Positions 1 through 9,234 of a stretch of DNA of 64,000 nt are shown piece by piece. The notes under the pieces are model-generated. The model had not been told where the DNA came from. It searched no databases and worked only from the letters and a program-made list of their open reading frames with translations. The DNA is from Mycobacterium paraseoulense (GTDB lineage Bacteria; Actinomycetota; Actinomycetes; Mycobacteriales; Mycobacteriaceae): assembly GCF_010731655.1 (NCBI RefSeq), contig NZ_AP022619.1, positions 4,464,001 through 4,528,000 of the forward strand, in the 5' to 3' direction. Each line of letters opens with the position of its first letter. Positions within the stretch are counted from its first letter, which is position 1. The translations under genes were made by a program, and so were the position numbers.

Positions 1-1122
1 CACAGCCGCGACTTCAACCTGACCCGCGAATGCGTGCTGGGCTCCGAGCTGTCGTCGTACACGCCGGCGTTCGACCTGCAACAGGCCTGCGGCACCGGCC
101 TGCAGGCGGCGATCGCCGCGGCCGACGGCATCGCTTCCGGGCGGTACGAGGCGGCCGCGGCCGGCGGCGTGGACACCACCTCCGACCCGCCGATCGGCCT
201 GGGCGACAACCTGCGCCGGACCCTGCTCAAGCTGCGCCGGTCCAAGTCCAACGTCCAGCGACTGCGGCTGGTGGGCACTCTGCCGGCCGCCCTGGGTATC
301 GAGATCCCGGTCAACAGCGAGCCGCGCACGGGGCTGTCCATGGGCGAGCACCAGGCGATCACCGCCAAGGAGATGGGCATCAAACGCGTCGACCAGGACG
401 AGCTCGCCGCGGCCAGCCACCGCAACATGGCGGCCGCCTACGACCGGGGCTTCTTCGACGACCTGGTCACCCCGTTCCTCGGGCTCTACCGTGACGACAA
501 CCTGCGCCCGGATTCGTCGGCGGAGAAGCTGGCGAAGCTCAAGCCCGTGTTCGGTGTGAAGGCCGGCGACGCGACGATGACGGCAGGCAACTCGACCCCG
601 CTGACCGACGGGGCGTCGGTCGCGCTGCTGGCCAGCGAGGAGTGGGCGGCCGCCCACTCGCTGTCGCCGCTGGCCTTCCTGGTGGACTCCGAAACCGCCG
701 CGGTCGACTACGTCAACGGCCGGGACGGCCTGCTGATGGCGCCCACCTACGCGGTGCCGCGGCTGCTGGCCCGCAACGGCCTGAGCCTGCAGGACTTCGA
801 CTTCTACGAGATCCACGAGGCCTTCGCCTCGGTGGTGCTGGCGCACCTGCAGGCGTGGGAGTCGGAGGACTACTGCAAGGAGCGGCTCGGCCTCGACGCC
901 GCGCTCGGCTCGATCGACCGGTCCAAGCTCAACGTCAACGGCTCGTCGTTGGCCGCCGGCCACCCCTTCGCCGCCACCGGGGGGCGGATCCTGGCCCAGG
1001 CGGCCAAGCAGCTCGCGCAGAAGAAGGCGGAGCGCAAGGCCGGCGCGGGCAAGCCGCTGCGTGCGCTGGTTTCCATCTGCGCCGCCGGCGGCCAGGGCGT
1101 GGCGGCGATCCTCGAGGCCTGA
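1..1122 (+). CDS. fadA2: Acetyl-CoA acetyltransferase (thiolase), 5'-truncated by window edge
   Basis: Thiolase acting in fatty-acid beta-oxidation, cleaving 3-ketoacyl-CoA with CoA. The reading frame is already open at base 1, so the N-terminus (about 65-70 residues by comparison with my memory of the 440-aa M. tuberculosis FadA2) lies outside the window. Visible thiolase motifs are EIHEAFAS near base 810 (the NEAFA region), GHPFAATGGR near 958, and the C-terminal active-site motif CAAGGQG near 1079, ending in TGA at 1120-1122. It is convergent with fadE5, as in the Rv0243/Rv0244c pair, and two hairpin terminators separate them. Family assignment is firm; substrate chain length cannot be read from sequence. 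Confidence 0.92.
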   Translation, partial: HSRDFNLTRECVLGSELSSYTPAFDLQQACGTGLQAAIAAADGIASGRYEAAAAGGVDTTSDPPIGLGDNLRRTLLKLRRSKSNVQRLRLVGTLPAALGIEIPVNSEPRTGLSMGEHQAITAKEMGIKRVDQDELAAASHRNMAAAYDRGFFDDLVTPFLGLYRDDNLRPDSSAEKLAKLKPVFGVKAGDATMTAGNSTPLTDGASVALLASEEWAAAHSLSPLAFLVDSETAAVDYVNGRDGLLMAPTYAVPRLLARNGLSLQDFDFYEIHEAFASVVLAHLQAWESEDYCKERLGLDAALGSIDRSKLNVNGSSLAAGHPFAATGGRILAQAAKQLAQKKAERKAGAGKPLRALVSICAAGGQGVAAILEA

Positions 1123-1300
1123 ACCTCCGGCAACGGGCAGCCGGGGGGCTTTCATGAAATGGGTCACACCGGGTTAGTAATTCGGGCGTAGGGGTATTCG
1201 AGTGCGCGGATGACCCCGTGTTGTGGTCTGACCCCCCGACCCCGACGGCAATACGGGGCATCCCCGGAAACGACCGCCGGTCAACGCGGACGGGCGTACG

Positions 1301-1344
1301 AAAAGGGCCGCCGCTGGAGTGAGGGGATCCAGCGGCGGCCTTTT
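1301..1344. terminator. Bidirectional hairpin terminator after fadA2
   Basis: Perfect 13-bp stem (GGCCGCCGCTGGA at 1306-1318 with TCCAGCGGCGGCC at 1328-1340) and a 9-nt loop, flanked by AAAA on the left and TTTT on the right. The symmetrical A and T tracts would let it end transcription of both fadA2 and fadE5. Confidence 0.85.
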
Positions 1345-1364
1345 GTCGCCCGGGGCACCAGATA

Positions 1365-1397
1365 AAAACCCCGCTCCCATTTCGGGAGCGGGGTTTT
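1365..1397. terminator. Second bidirectional hairpin terminator, next to fadE5 stop
   Basis: AAAA, then a 10-bp stem CCCCGCTCCC (1369-1378), a 5-nt loop, GGGAGCGGGG (1384-1393) and TTTT. It lies just downstream of the fadE5 stop and is the second of two tandem intrinsic-type terminators in the 1123-1420 gap. Canonical U-tract hairpins are comparatively scarce in mycobacteria, which makes the pair noticeable. Confidence 0.85.
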
Positions 1398-1420
1398 GCT
1401 CATCCCCGGTGGAAAGCGGC

Positions 1421-3256
1421 TTAAAAAGCGGCCTCGTCGAGCTCCATGATGTCGTTGTCCAGCGTCTCGATCACCTCGCGGGTGCCGGCCAGCAGCGGCA
1501 GGAAGTTCTTCGCGAAGAACGAGGCCACGGCGACCTTGCCCTCGTAGAAGGACCGCTCGTCGCCGCTGGCGCCGGCGTCCAGCGCCTGCACGGCCACCGC
1601 GGCCTGCTGCTGCAGCAACCAGCCGATGACCAGGTCGCCGACGCTCATCAGGAAGCGCACGGAACCCAGGCCCACCTTGTAGAGGCTGGTCACGTCCTCC
1701 TGCGCCGCCATCAGGTAGCCGGTCAGCGTGGCCGCCATCGCCTGGACGTCGGCCAGGGCCTTGGCCAGCAGCTCGCGCTCGGACTTCAGCCGGCCGTTGC
1801 CGGCCTCGCTGTCCACGAACTTCTGGATCTCGCCCGACACGTGGGCCAGCGCCACACCCTTGTCGCGGATGATCTTCCGGAAGAAGAAGTCCTGCGCCTG
1901 GATGGCCGTGGTGCCCTCGTAGAGGGAGTCGATCTTGGCGTCCCGGATGTACTGCTCGATCGGGTAGTCCTGCAGGAAGCCGGACCCACCGAAGGTCTGC
2001 AGGCTCTCGGTGAGCTTGGCGTAGGCCTGCTCGGAGCCGACGCCCTTGACCACCGGCAGCATCAGGTCGTTGACCTTGACGGCCAGCTCGGCGTCCACGC
2101 CGTGCACCGCCTCGGCGACCGCGGCGTCCTGGTAGGTCGCGGTGTAGAGGTACAGCGCGCGCAGACCCTCGGCGTAGGCCTTCTGGGTCATCAGCGACCG
2201 GCGCACGTCGGGGTGATGCGTGATGGTCACCCGCGGGGCGGTCTTGTCGGTCATCTGCGTCATGTCGGCGCCCTGCACGCGCGACTTGGCGTACTCCAGC
2301 GCGTTGAGGTAACCGGTCGACAGGGTCGCGATGGCCTTGGTGCCGACCATCATGCGGGCCTGCTCGATGACCTCGAACATCTGCGCGATGCCGTTGTGCA
2401 CCTCGCCGACCAGCCAGCCCTTGGCGGGCACGTCGTGCTGGCCGAACGACAGCTCACACGTGGCCGAAACCTTCAGGCCCATCTTGTGCTCGACGTTGGT
2501 CACGAAGACGCCGTTGCGCTCGCCCAGCTCGCCGGTCTCGAAGTCGAACAGGAACTTGGGCACGAAGAACAGCGACAGGCCCTTGGTGCCCGGACCCGCG
2601 CCCTCGGGGCGGGCCAGCACCAGGTGGAAGATGTTCTCGAACAGGTCGCCGGAGTCGGCCGAGGTGATGAACCGCTTCACACCCTCGATGTGCCAGGACC
2701 CGTCGTCCTGCTTGATCGCCTTGGTCCGCCCCGCGCCGACGTCGGAACCGGCGTCCGGCTCGGTGAGCACCATGGTGGAACCCCAACCGCGCTCGGCGCA
2801 GATCACGGCCCACTTCTTCTGCTCCTCGGTGCCGAGGTGGTAGAGAATGTTGGCGAAGCCGGCGCCGCCGCCGTACATCCACACGGCGGGGTTGGCGCCC
2901 AGCAGGTGCTCGTGCAGCGCCCACACCAGCGCCCGGGGCATCGGCATGCCGCCGAGGACCTCGTCGATGCCGACCTTGTCCCACCCGGCCTCGGTGACCG
3001 CGCGGACCGACTTCTTGAACGCCTCCGGCAGCGTCACCGAGTGGGTCTTGGGGTCGAAGACCGGCGGGTTGCGGTCACCCTCGACAAACGACTCGGCGAT
3101 GGGCCCCTCGGCCAGCCGGCTGATCTCTGACAACATTTCGCGCGCGGTGTCGACGTCCAGATCGCTGTAGTCGCCGGCGCCCAAGGCCTTCTCAACGCCC
3201 AGGACCTCGAACAGGTTGAATACCTGGTCACGGACGTTGCTCTTGTAGTGGCCCAC
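1421..3256 (-). CDS. fadE5: Acyl-CoA dehydrogenase FadE5
   Basis: FAD-dependent acyl-CoA dehydrogenase for the first step of beta-oxidation. The GTG at 3256 is chosen over in-frame starts up to 3358 because GAGGAGG precedes it at good spacing and the product ([11 protein letters not shown]...) is then 611 aa, the length I recall for M. tuberculosis FadE5. Typical long-form ACAD features are present: an N-terminal extra domain, the flavin/substrate motif [11 protein letters not shown], the FITSAD loop, and the C-terminal [10 protein letters not shown] segment. The protein ends in ELDEAAF. The upstream region holds two palindromes (3307-3324 and 3392-3403) that could be TetR-family operators. 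It is convergent with fadA2. Confidence 0.93.
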   Translation of the reverse strand: MGHYKSNVRDQVFNLFEVLGVEKALGAGDYSDLDVDTAREMLSEISRLAEGPIAESFVEGDRNPPVFDPKTHSVTLPEAFKKSVRAVTEAGWDKVGIDEVLGGMPMPRALVWALHEHLLGANPAVWMYGGGAGFANILYHLGTEEQKKWAVICAERGWGSTMVLTEPDAGSDVGAGRTKAIKQDDGSWHIEGVKRFITSADSGDLFENIFHLVLARPEGAGPGTKGLSLFFVPKFLFDFETGELGERNGVFVTNVEHKMGLKVSATCELSFGQHDVPAKGWLVGEVHNGIAQMFEVIEQARMMVGTKAIATLSTGYLNALEYAKSRVQGADMTQMTDKTAPRVTITHHPDVRRSLMTQKAYAEGLRALYLYTATYQDAAVAEAVHGVDAELAVKVNDLMLPVVKGVGSEQAYAKLTESLQTFGGSGFLQDYPIEQYIRDAKIDSLYEGTTAIQAQDFFFRKIIRDKGVALAHVSGEIQKFVDSEAGNGRLKSERELLAKALADVQAMAATLTGYLMAAQEDVTSLYKVGLGSVRFLMSVGDLVIGWLLQQQAAVAVQALDAGASGDERSFYEGKVAVASFFAKNFLPLLAGTREVIETLDNDIMELDEAAF

Positions 3257-3306
3257 TACGGTTCCTCCTCGTTGAGAATGCCACTTGTGGTTGGGTACTA
3301 GGTCTA

Positions 3307-3324
3307 AGTTACCCACCAGTAACT
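3307..3324. promoter_or_regulatory. Inverted repeat upstream of fadE5
   Basis: AGTTAC (3307-3312), 6-nt spacer, GTAACT (3319-3324), a perfect inverted repeat about 50 bp upstream of the fadE5 GTG. Size and position fit an operator overlapping the promoter. The regulator is not identified. Confidence 0.45.
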
Positions 3325-3391
3325 CTGTAAAACTATCGCTGTCGACAGTTCCGCGCAAGCGAGTGTGACCTAAATTTCACCGTCTAACTAA

Positions 3392-3403
3392 CCAACCGGT
3401 TGG
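3392..3403. promoter_or_regulatory. Palindrome CCAACCGGTTGG upstream of fadE5
   Basis: A perfect 12-bp palindrome about 136 bp upstream of fadE5, preceded by CTAACTAA. A closely related sequence lies upstream of fadE6 (27899-27912), so the two acyl-CoA dehydrogenase genes may share a regulator. This is inference from two sites. Confidence 0.4.
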
Positions 3404-3692
3404 GGACATCGAGACGACCGCCGTGACCTGCGGAGATGATTGAGGCACGGCGAACGTGAGCGGTGTCACCGCGCTGCCTGTCGTGGGACCTGCGGGCCGA
3501 CGCCGGCCCGCTGTGGGACGGGCTGCGCCCCGCCGCGCACCGGCCGACCCCTCGGCTCCGATCTTCTCCGGCAAGGGCCGCAACGCCTGGAAGAGCAGGT
3601 TGCGCGCACACCCCGATGTGGCTTCGGCGCACGGGTATTCGGCAGGTAGGGTCGGGGACGAGAATCCCGTTCTCGGCTCAAGGGGCGAATGA

Positions 3693-4187
<495 letters not shown>

Positions 4188-4193
4188 GCCCGG

Positions 4194-4349
4194 CTAGGGT
4201 CGGCGGCTGAGTTCCGCCCGGAAGCCCGCTATCCGCTGTTCGATCTCGGCGGCGTCGTCGGGGCGGCCTTCCTTGCGCGCGAGATCGGCGCGCAGGGACA
4301 ACTCGCGTATCGCGGTTCGAATTTCGTTGATGCTGGTGGTTTCTCGCAT
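4194..4349 (-). CDS. Small conserved-looking protein, 51 aa
   Basis: The ATG at 4349 is preceded by GGGAG with good spacing, and the stop is TAG at 4196-4194. The product begins MRETTSINEIRTAIREL and is charged and helical-looking throughout, with many Arg and Glu and no Cys or membrane segment. It resembles a small coiled-coil or adaptor protein, but I recognise no family. It lies in the gap between the flavin reductase (7 bp from its stop, convergent) and the sdh operon on the same strand. Third-position GC and the ribosome-binding site support real coding. Confidence 0.6.
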   Translation of the reverse strand: MRETTSINEIRTAIRELSLRADLARKEGRPDDAAEIEQRIAGFRAELSRRP

Positions 4350-4418
4350 ATCTCCCACGCTGCCTTTCGGAGTTTGGGTTGATATGCGGATACCCGCCGC
4401 CCCGGGTGGGCTAACGCC

Positions 4419-5165
4419 TCAGCGCCGGAACAGCTTGTTGCCCAGCCACACCACGGGGTCGTACTTGCGGTCGGCGACCCGCTCTTTCATCGGGATCAGC
4501 GCGTTGTCGGTGATCTTGATGTTCTCCGGGCAGACTTCGGTGCAGCACTTGGTGATGTTGCAGTAGCCCAGGCCGTGCTCCTCTTGGGCCTGGTTGCGCC
4601 GGTCCAGCGTGTCCAGCGGGTGCATCTCGAGCTCGGCGATGCGCATCAGGAAGCGCGGCCCGGCGAACGCCTTCTTGTTCTCCTCGTGGTCGCGGATCAC
4701 GTGGCACACGTTCTGGCACAGGAAGCACTCGATGCACTTGCGGAACTCCTGCGAGCGCTGCACGTCGGCCTGCGCCATCCGGTACTCGCCCGGTTGCAGA
4801 TCCTTCGGCGGCGTGAAGGAGGGGATTTCGCGTGCCTTCTCGTAGTTGAAGGAGACGTCGGTGACCAGGTCCCGGATCACCGGGAACGTCCGCAGCGGCG
4901 TCACCGTCACCACCTCGTCCTCGGCGAAGGTGGACATCCGGGTCATGCACAGCAGCCGCGGCGTCCCGTTGATCTCCGCCGAGCAGGAGCCGCACTTGCC
5001 GGCCTTGCAATTCCACCGCACCGCGAGGTCGGGGGCCTGCGTCTGTTGCAGCCGATGGATGATGTCGAGCACCACCTCGCCCTCGTTGACCTCCACCGTG
5101 AAGTCCTGCAGCGCGCCGCTGGCATCGTCACCGCGCCACACACGCATGGTCGCGTCGTAGGTCAT
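4419..5165 (-). CDS. sdhB: Succinate dehydrogenase/fumarate reductase iron-sulfur subunit
   Basis: A 248-aa electron-transfer subunit that carries electrons from the flavoprotein to quinone. The N-terminal ferredoxin-like domain has the [2Fe-2S] ligands Cys53, Cys58, Cys61 and Cys73 (WNCKAGKCGSC...LLC). The C-terminal domain has the CIECFLCQNVC and CCTEVCPENI cysteine clusters for the [4Fe-4S] and [3Fe-4S] centres. The ATG at 5165 overlaps the sdhA stop (TAATG), which indicates translational coupling. The in-frame extension to 5843 is antisense-frame noise over sdhA. It corresponds to Rv0247c of the mycobacterial Sdh1 complex. Confidence 0.93.
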   Translation of the reverse strand: MTYDATMRVWRGDDASGALQDFTVEVNEGEVVLDIIHRLQQTQAPDLAVRWNCKAGKCGSCSAEINGTPRLLCMTRMSTFAEDEVVTVTPLRTFPVIRDLVTDVSFNYEKAREIPSFTPPKDLQPGEYRMAQADVQRSQEFRKCIECFLCQNVCHVIRDHEENKKAFAGPRFLMRIAELEMHPLDTLDRRNQAQEEHGLGYCNITKCCTEVCPENIKITDNALIPMKERVADRKYDPVVWLGNKLFRR

Positions 5166-7081
5166 TAGCCTCTCCGTCCTGGATGCTCGGCCAGCTCGTC
5201 TTCGGTGTAGTACTTCTCCAGCTCGGAGATCTCGAAGAGCTCCAGCAGATCCGGTCGCATCGGCACCTGGTCCTTGCGGGTGATGCTGATGTCGGGAATC
5301 ACCTCGTCGCCGCCGGCGGCCTGGCAGACCAGCAGCACCTTGCGCCAGCCCGAATCCATCGACGGGTGGTCGTCGCGGGTGTGGCCGCCGCGGCTTTCGG
5401 TGCGCTCCAGCGCGGCCTTGGCGACGCACTCGCTGACCAACAGCATGTTGCGCAGGTCGATGGCCAGGTTCCAGCCGGGGTTGTACTCGCGCCCGCCCTC
5501 GACGTGCATGTTCTTGAACCGCTCGCGGAGCTTGTCCAGCCGGGAGAGGGCCTCGGAGACCTCGTCCGCCTTGCGGATGATGCCCACCAGGTCGTTCATC
5601 GACTGCTGCAGTTCGAGCTGCAGCGTGTAGGGGTTCTCCGCCGGGGCTCCGTCGGTCGGTCCCTCGAAGGGGGACAGCGCCCGCTTCGACGCGGTCTCGA
5701 CGGTCTCCGCCGAGATCGTCGGGCGGCTGCTCAGCGCCCGCACGTAGTCGGCCGCGCCCAGGCCGGCCCGCCGGCCGAAGACCAGCAGGTCCGACAGTGA
5801 GTTGCCGCCCAGCCGGTTGGACCCGTGCATGCCGCCGGAGCACTCACCCGCGGCGAACAGCCCGGGCACCGTGGCCGCACCGGTGTCGGCGTCGACCTCG
5901 ACACCGCCCATCACGTAGTGACAGGTGGGCCCGACTTCCATGGGCTCCTTGGTGATGTCGACCCCGGCCAGCTCCTTGAACTGGTGGTACATCGACGGCA
6001 GTCGCCGCTTGATCTCCTCGGGCGTCAACCGGGACGCGATGTCGAGGAACACGCCGCCGTGCGGGCTGCCCCGGCCGGCCTTGACCTCGGAGTTGATCGC
6101 GCGGGCGACCTCATCGCGGGGCAGCAGGTCCGGGGTGCGACGGGCCGAGTCGTTGTCCTTGAGCCACTGGTCGGCCTCTTGTTCGGTCTCCGCGTACTGG
6201 CCTTTGAACACCGGCGGGATGTAGTCGAACATGAACCGCTTGCCGTCGGAGTTCTTCAGCACCCCGCCGTCACCGCGGACGCCCTCGGTGACCAGGATCC
6301 CCTTCACGCTGGGGGGCCACACCATGCCGGTCGGGTGGAACTGGACGAATTCCATGTTGATCAGCGACGCGCCGGCCCGCAGGGCCAAGGCGTGCCCGTC
6401 GCCGGTGTACTCCCAGGAGTTCGAGGTGACCTTGAACGACTTGCCGATGCCGCCGGTGGCCAGCACCACCGCGGGCGCCTCGAACACGACGAACTGTCCC
6501 GTCTGGCGCCAGTAGCCGAAGGCCCCGGCGATCGCGTCACCGTCCTTGAGCAACTCGGTGATGGTGCACTCGGCGAACACCTTGATGCGCGCCTCGTAGT
6601 CGCCGAGTTCGGCGTAGTCCTCCTGCTGCAGCGAGACGATCTTCTGCTGCATGGTGCGGATCAGTTCCAGGCCCGTGCGGTCACCGACGTGCGCCAGCCG
6701 CGGATAGGTGTGCCCGCCGAAGTTGCGCTGGCTGATCTTGCCGTCTTTGAGGCGATCGAACAGCGCGCCATAGGTTTCCAGCTCCCAGACGCGGTCGGGT
6801 GCCTCCTTGGCGTGCAGCTCGGCCATCCGCCAGTTGTTGAGGAACTTCCCACCCCTCATGGTGTCGCCGAAGTGAGTCTGCCAGTTGTCCTTCGGGTTGG
6901 TGTTGCCCATCGACGCGGCGCATCCGCCCTCGGCCATCACCGTGTGGGCCTTGCCGAACAGCGACTTGCACACCACCGCGACCTTGAGGCCGCGTTCCCG
7001 CGCTTCGATGACCGCGCGCAGCCCGGCGCCGCCGGCACCGATGACGACTACGTCGTAGGCATGCCGCTCGACCTCAACCAT
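5165..7081 (-). CDS. sdhA: Succinate dehydrogenase flavoprotein subunit
   Basis: A 638-aa flavoprotein that oxidises succinate (or reduces fumarate). It has a Rossmann FAD motif, VVIGAGGAGLRA (residues 12-23), and the probable covalent-FAD histidine His46 in KAHTVMAEGG. Substrate-binding motifs include FVQFHPTGM and the SNRLGGNSLSDLLVFGRRAG segment. It matches Rv0248c. The stop overlaps the sdhB start, and the membrane-anchor gene lies 39 bp upstream, giving a three-gene operon in the order anchor, A, B. Direction (SDH versus FRD) cannot be decided from sequence, but mycobacterial Sdh1 is considered an aerobic succinate dehydrogenase. Confidence 0.94.
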   Translation of the reverse strand: MVEVERHAYDVVVIGAGGAGLRAVIEARERGLKVAVVCKSLFGKAHTVMAEGGCAASMGNTNPKDNWQTHFGDTMRGGKFLNNWRMAELHAKEAPDRVWELETYGALFDRLKDGKISQRNFGGHTYPRLAHVGDRTGLELIRTMQQKIVSLQQEDYAELGDYEARIKVFAECTITELLKDGDAIAGAFGYWRQTGQFVVFEAPAVVLATGGIGKSFKVTSNSWEYTGDGHALALRAGASLINMEFVQFHPTGMVWPPSVKGILVTEGVRGDGGVLKNSDGKRFMFDYIPPVFKGQYAETEQEADQWLKDNDSARRTPDLLPRDEVARAINSEVKAGRGSPHGGVFLDIASRLTPEEIKRRLPSMYHQFKELAGVDITKEPMEVGPTCHYVMGGVEVDADTGAATVPGLFAAGECSGGMHGSNRLGGNSLSDLLVFGRRAGLGAADYVRALSSRPTISAETVETASKRALSPFEGPTDGAPAENPYTLQLELQQSMNDLVGIIRKADEVSEALSRLDKLRERFKNMHVEGGREYNPGWNLAIDLRNMLLVSECVAKAALERTESRGGHTRDDHPSMDSGWRKVLLVCQAAGGDEVIPDISITRKDQVPMRPDLLELFEISELEKYYTEDELAEHPGRRG

Positions 7082-7120
7082 GAAAATCCTCGCTAGCTAA
7101 GTTGTTCTTCGAATGGCTTT

Positions 7121-7948
7121 TCAGCCAACAAATCTCAGGTCGCTGATGGTGCCGCTGGCCACCAGGGCGATGTAGAAGTCGGTAAGCATCAGGGTGCCCA
7201 GCGTTATCCAGGCGTACATCTTGTGCCGCGTGTTGATGTGGCTGACCTGGGTCCAGATCCAGTACCGCACCGGGTGCTTGGAGAAGTGCTTGAGCCGCCC
7301 GCCGGTCACGTGCCGGCACGAGTGGCAGGACAGCGTGTAGACCCACAGCATGACGACGTTGCCCACCATGATCAGGTTGCCCAGGCCGAACCCGAAGCCG
7401 TGCGGGCCGGAATCGGAGTGGAATCCGATGATCGCGTCGTAGGTGTTGATCACCGAGATGATGCCGGCGATGTAGAAGAAGTACCGGTGGCTGTTCTGGA
7501 CGATCAGCGGGAACCTGGTCTCGCCGGTGTAGTGGACGCGCGGTTCGGCGACGGCGCAGGCGCTGGGCGACTGCCACACCGTGCGGTAGTAAGCCCCGCG
7601 GTAGTAGTAGCACGTCAGCCGGAACAGCAGCAGGAACGGCAGCGTCAGTGCCGCGTACGGCAGCCACCACACGTTCGGCAGGATCTGCGGCCAGAAGTCG
7701 TGGGCCTCCCCGCAGGCCGTGCTCACGCAGGGCGAGTAGAACGGCGTCAGGTAGTGGTACTGCGGGACGAAGAAGTAGTTCTGCTGGAACGCGCGGAACG
7801 TCGCGTAGATGAGGAACGCGGCGAAACCCAGGTCGATCCGCAGCGGCGACATCCACCACCGGTCGGTGCGTAGGGTCCGTTGCGGGATGCGGGCGCGCGC
7901 AGGTGAAAAGACACCTGACGCAGGACGGTTCGCCGTGGGTGCGCTCAT
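7121..7948 (-). CDS. Succinate dehydrogenase membrane-anchor subunit
   Basis: A 275-aa integral membrane protein matching Rv0249c. Hydrophobic spans include LGFAAFLIYATFRAF, LPYAALTLPFLLLFRLTCYYY, YFFYIAGIISVINTY, NLIMVGNVVMLWVYTL and MYAWITLGTLMLTDFYIAL, giving about five membrane segments. Conserved His and Cys (SPCVSTACGEAH, SCHSCRHVTGG) are candidates for haem or metal binding. It is a single polypeptide where many bacteria have separate SdhC and SdhD. As the first gene of the operon it sits upstream of sdhA and sdhB and would anchor them to the inner membrane and reduce menaquinone. Confidence 0.88.
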   Translation of the reverse strand: MSAPTANRPASGVFSPARARIPQRTLRTDRWWMSPLRIDLGFAAFLIYATFRAFQQNYFFVPQYHYLTPFYSPCVSTACGEAHDFWPQILPNVWWLPYAALTLPFLLLFRLTCYYYRGAYYRTVWQSPSACAVAEPRVHYTGETRFPLIVQNSHRYFFYIAGIISVINTYDAIIGFHSDSGPHGFGFGLGNLIMVGNVVMLWVYTLSCHSCRHVTGGRLKHFSKHPVRYWIWTQVSHINTRHKMYAWITLGTLMLTDFYIALVASGTISDLRFVG

Positions 7949-8038
7949 CTAGTGTTCCTCTTCGAACGGGCTGTTGGTCGAAGGGTACACAGAGAGCACC
8001 CCCTCGTCTCCGGGGGGCTTCGTTGTCAGGACCTGTCG

Positions 8039-8344
8039 TCAGGACCTGCTGTGACCGCCGACACCCTCGTCGTCGACATCGCGCCAGAACTCGCTGTCGT
8101 ACTGGGTGTCGGGGATGACGATCTTCTCGCCGGACTGCTGCACGGTGGCGCGCGCCAGGTCCAGCTCGGACACGTCGGTGTCCAGCAATTCGACGTCGGA
8201 CAGGATCCGGTCGGCGTCGATGACGATGCGCCGCATCGCCGGGCTGTCACCGTAGCGGCTCTTCAGGGAGCCCACGCACCGCCGCAGGCCCCCGATCAAG
8301 TCGTGCAGTTCGGCGAGTTCAGCAGTGCCGGTAGGGGGCGTCAA
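8039..8344 (-). CDS. Conserved hypothetical protein, Rv0250c-like
   Basis: A 101-aa acidic soluble protein ending in a conserved tail (PDTQYDSEFWRDVDDEGVGG). It starts at TTG 8344, supported by GGAG 7 nt upstream; no ATG or GTG gives a better start. It lies 90 bp upstream of the sdh anchor gene on the same strand and may be co-transcribed with it. Residues 1-60 predict as helical (ELAELHDLIGGLRRCVGSLKSRYGD). No enzyme motif is visible. It matches Rv0250c by position and sequence as I remember it; function is unknown. Confidence 0.8.
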   Translation of the reverse strand: MTPPTGTAELAELHDLIGGLRRCVGSLKSRYGDSPAMRRIVIDADRILSDVELLDTDVSELDLARATVQQSGEKIVIPDTQYDSEFWRDVDDEGVGGHSRS

Positions 8345-8512
8345 CGGAAACTCCTAGGGCGCGGGCGGTGTTACGGATCACAGTACGCCCCCGATACTAG
8401 CCACGGCACAGCCCGACGTCAGGCGACTCGCTTCCTTATGTCCACCGCGCCACACCGGCTTGGCCGCGCGGCGGGTTCCGGTCTGGAGCGAGAGCGACTG
8501 CACGGCAAGCGA

Positions 8513-8541
8513 ATCCGGCGGGGCACCTGGCCCCGCCGGAT
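8513..8541. terminator. Hairpin terminator downstream of hsp20
   Basis: ATCCGGCGGGG (8513-8523), 7-nt loop, CCCCGCCGGAT (8531-8541): a perfect 11-bp GC-rich stem just past the hsp stop on the minus strand. It has no U-tract, which is the common mycobacterial form. Confidence 0.7.
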
Positions 8542-8554
8542 CGTTGTCCACCTC

Positions 8555-9007
8555 TTATCTGGTGATCTCGATGCGCTTCGCCTGGCTTCCGGCGTATGCG
8601 CCGGCGACCCGCACCGTCAGCACCCCGGCGTCGTAGGAGGCCGTGATGGCGTCGCCGGTGACGTGGGCCGGCAGCTGGAACGACCGGTGGAAGGTTCCGT
8701 ACCGGACCTCACGCAGGGTGCGCCCGTCCTTCTCCTCGGCGTGCTCGTCGCGGCGTTCGCCGTGGATCACGAGACGGCCACGGTCGACTTCTACGTTGAC
8801 GTCCTTCTCGACGTCAACGCCGGGCAGCTCGACGCGCACGACCGCGTCGTCGCCGTCCTTGACGATTTCGCAGGCCGGATTGAAAGCGGGGTTTGCACCG
8901 CTGGTAGCCGGCTTGTACCAGTCCGCCGCGGCGGCGGGGCCGAAGAAGTCGCGCAACCACCGGTCGGTGTCCCAGGCCGGTCGCGACCACAATGCGGGGT
9001 TACTCAT
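8555..9007 (-). CDS. hsp: Hsp20 alpha-crystallin-family chaperone (Acr2-like)
   Basis: A 150-aa small heat-shock protein, an ATP-independent holdase. The alpha-crystallin domain covers about residues 45-140, with VRVELPGVDVEKDVNVEVD, the RLVIHGERR strand and the C-terminal GVLTVRVAG motif. The ATG at 9007 is chosen because AAGGAG lies at ideal spacing and the product then starts MSNPALWSRP, like the M. tuberculosis Hsp (Rv0251c). It diverges from nirB. An ECF-type promoter (9085-9111) lies upstream, in line with the SigE/SigH control known for this gene. Confidence 0.92.
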   Translation of the reverse strand: MSNPALWSRPAWDTDRWLRDFFGPAAAADWYKPATSGANPAFNPACEIVKDGDDAVVRVELPGVDVEKDVNVEVDRGRLVIHGERRDEHAEEKDGRTLREVRYGTFHRSFQLPAHVTGDAITASYDAGVLTVRVAGAYAGSQAKRIEITR

Positions 9008-9084
9008 GGGGGTCTCCTTGTGCTTCCTTGAGCTTTGTTGTGGATTTGCTGTGTCCGGCGCCCTTACGGCCGGCTGTAAGGTGA

Positions 9085-9111
9085 AACATGAGTCGACCAC
9101 GCTAAAGTTCC
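9085..9111 (-). promoter_or_regulatory. Putative SigE/SigH-type promoter of hsp20
   Basis: On the minus strand, a -35 GGAAC (9111-9107) is followed after 19 nt by GTT (9087-9085), matching the SigH/SigE pattern (GGAAC...GTT). It lies about 80 bp upstream of the hsp start. The known stress-sigma control of the M. tuberculosis orthologue supports the call; the motif is short. Confidence 0.5.
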
Positions 9112-9234
9112 ACCTAGGCGTTCGCCCTGGGCGAACGAATATTCACAGTGCTCCCTGTGAGTTGTGAGATCCTCGTCATAGGACCGTCACATTGGGCGAA
9201 ATCGCGGTAATTTCCAGCCGCTAACCTCAAAGCC

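Noticed and set aside
1319..3130. Long plus-strand open frame (603 codons) opposite fadE5
   Set aside because: High-GC antisense shadow of fadE5; its sequence has no family features and the other strand encodes a full acyl-CoA dehydrogenase.
4419..5843. Longer version of sdhB starting at 5843
   Set aside because: The extra 226 codons overlap sdhA in another frame; the ATG at 5165 gives the normal family length and the TAATG overlap.
9020..9060. HspR/HAIR operator before hsp20
   Set aside because: Only a lone CTTGAG is visible; no inverted partner at the proper spacing.
9186..9202. GlnR-like site before nirB (GTCAC...GAAAT)
   Set aside because: The spacer is 7 instead of 6 nt and the second element is imperfect. 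GlnR control of nirBD is known in mycobacteria, but this match is too weak to list.
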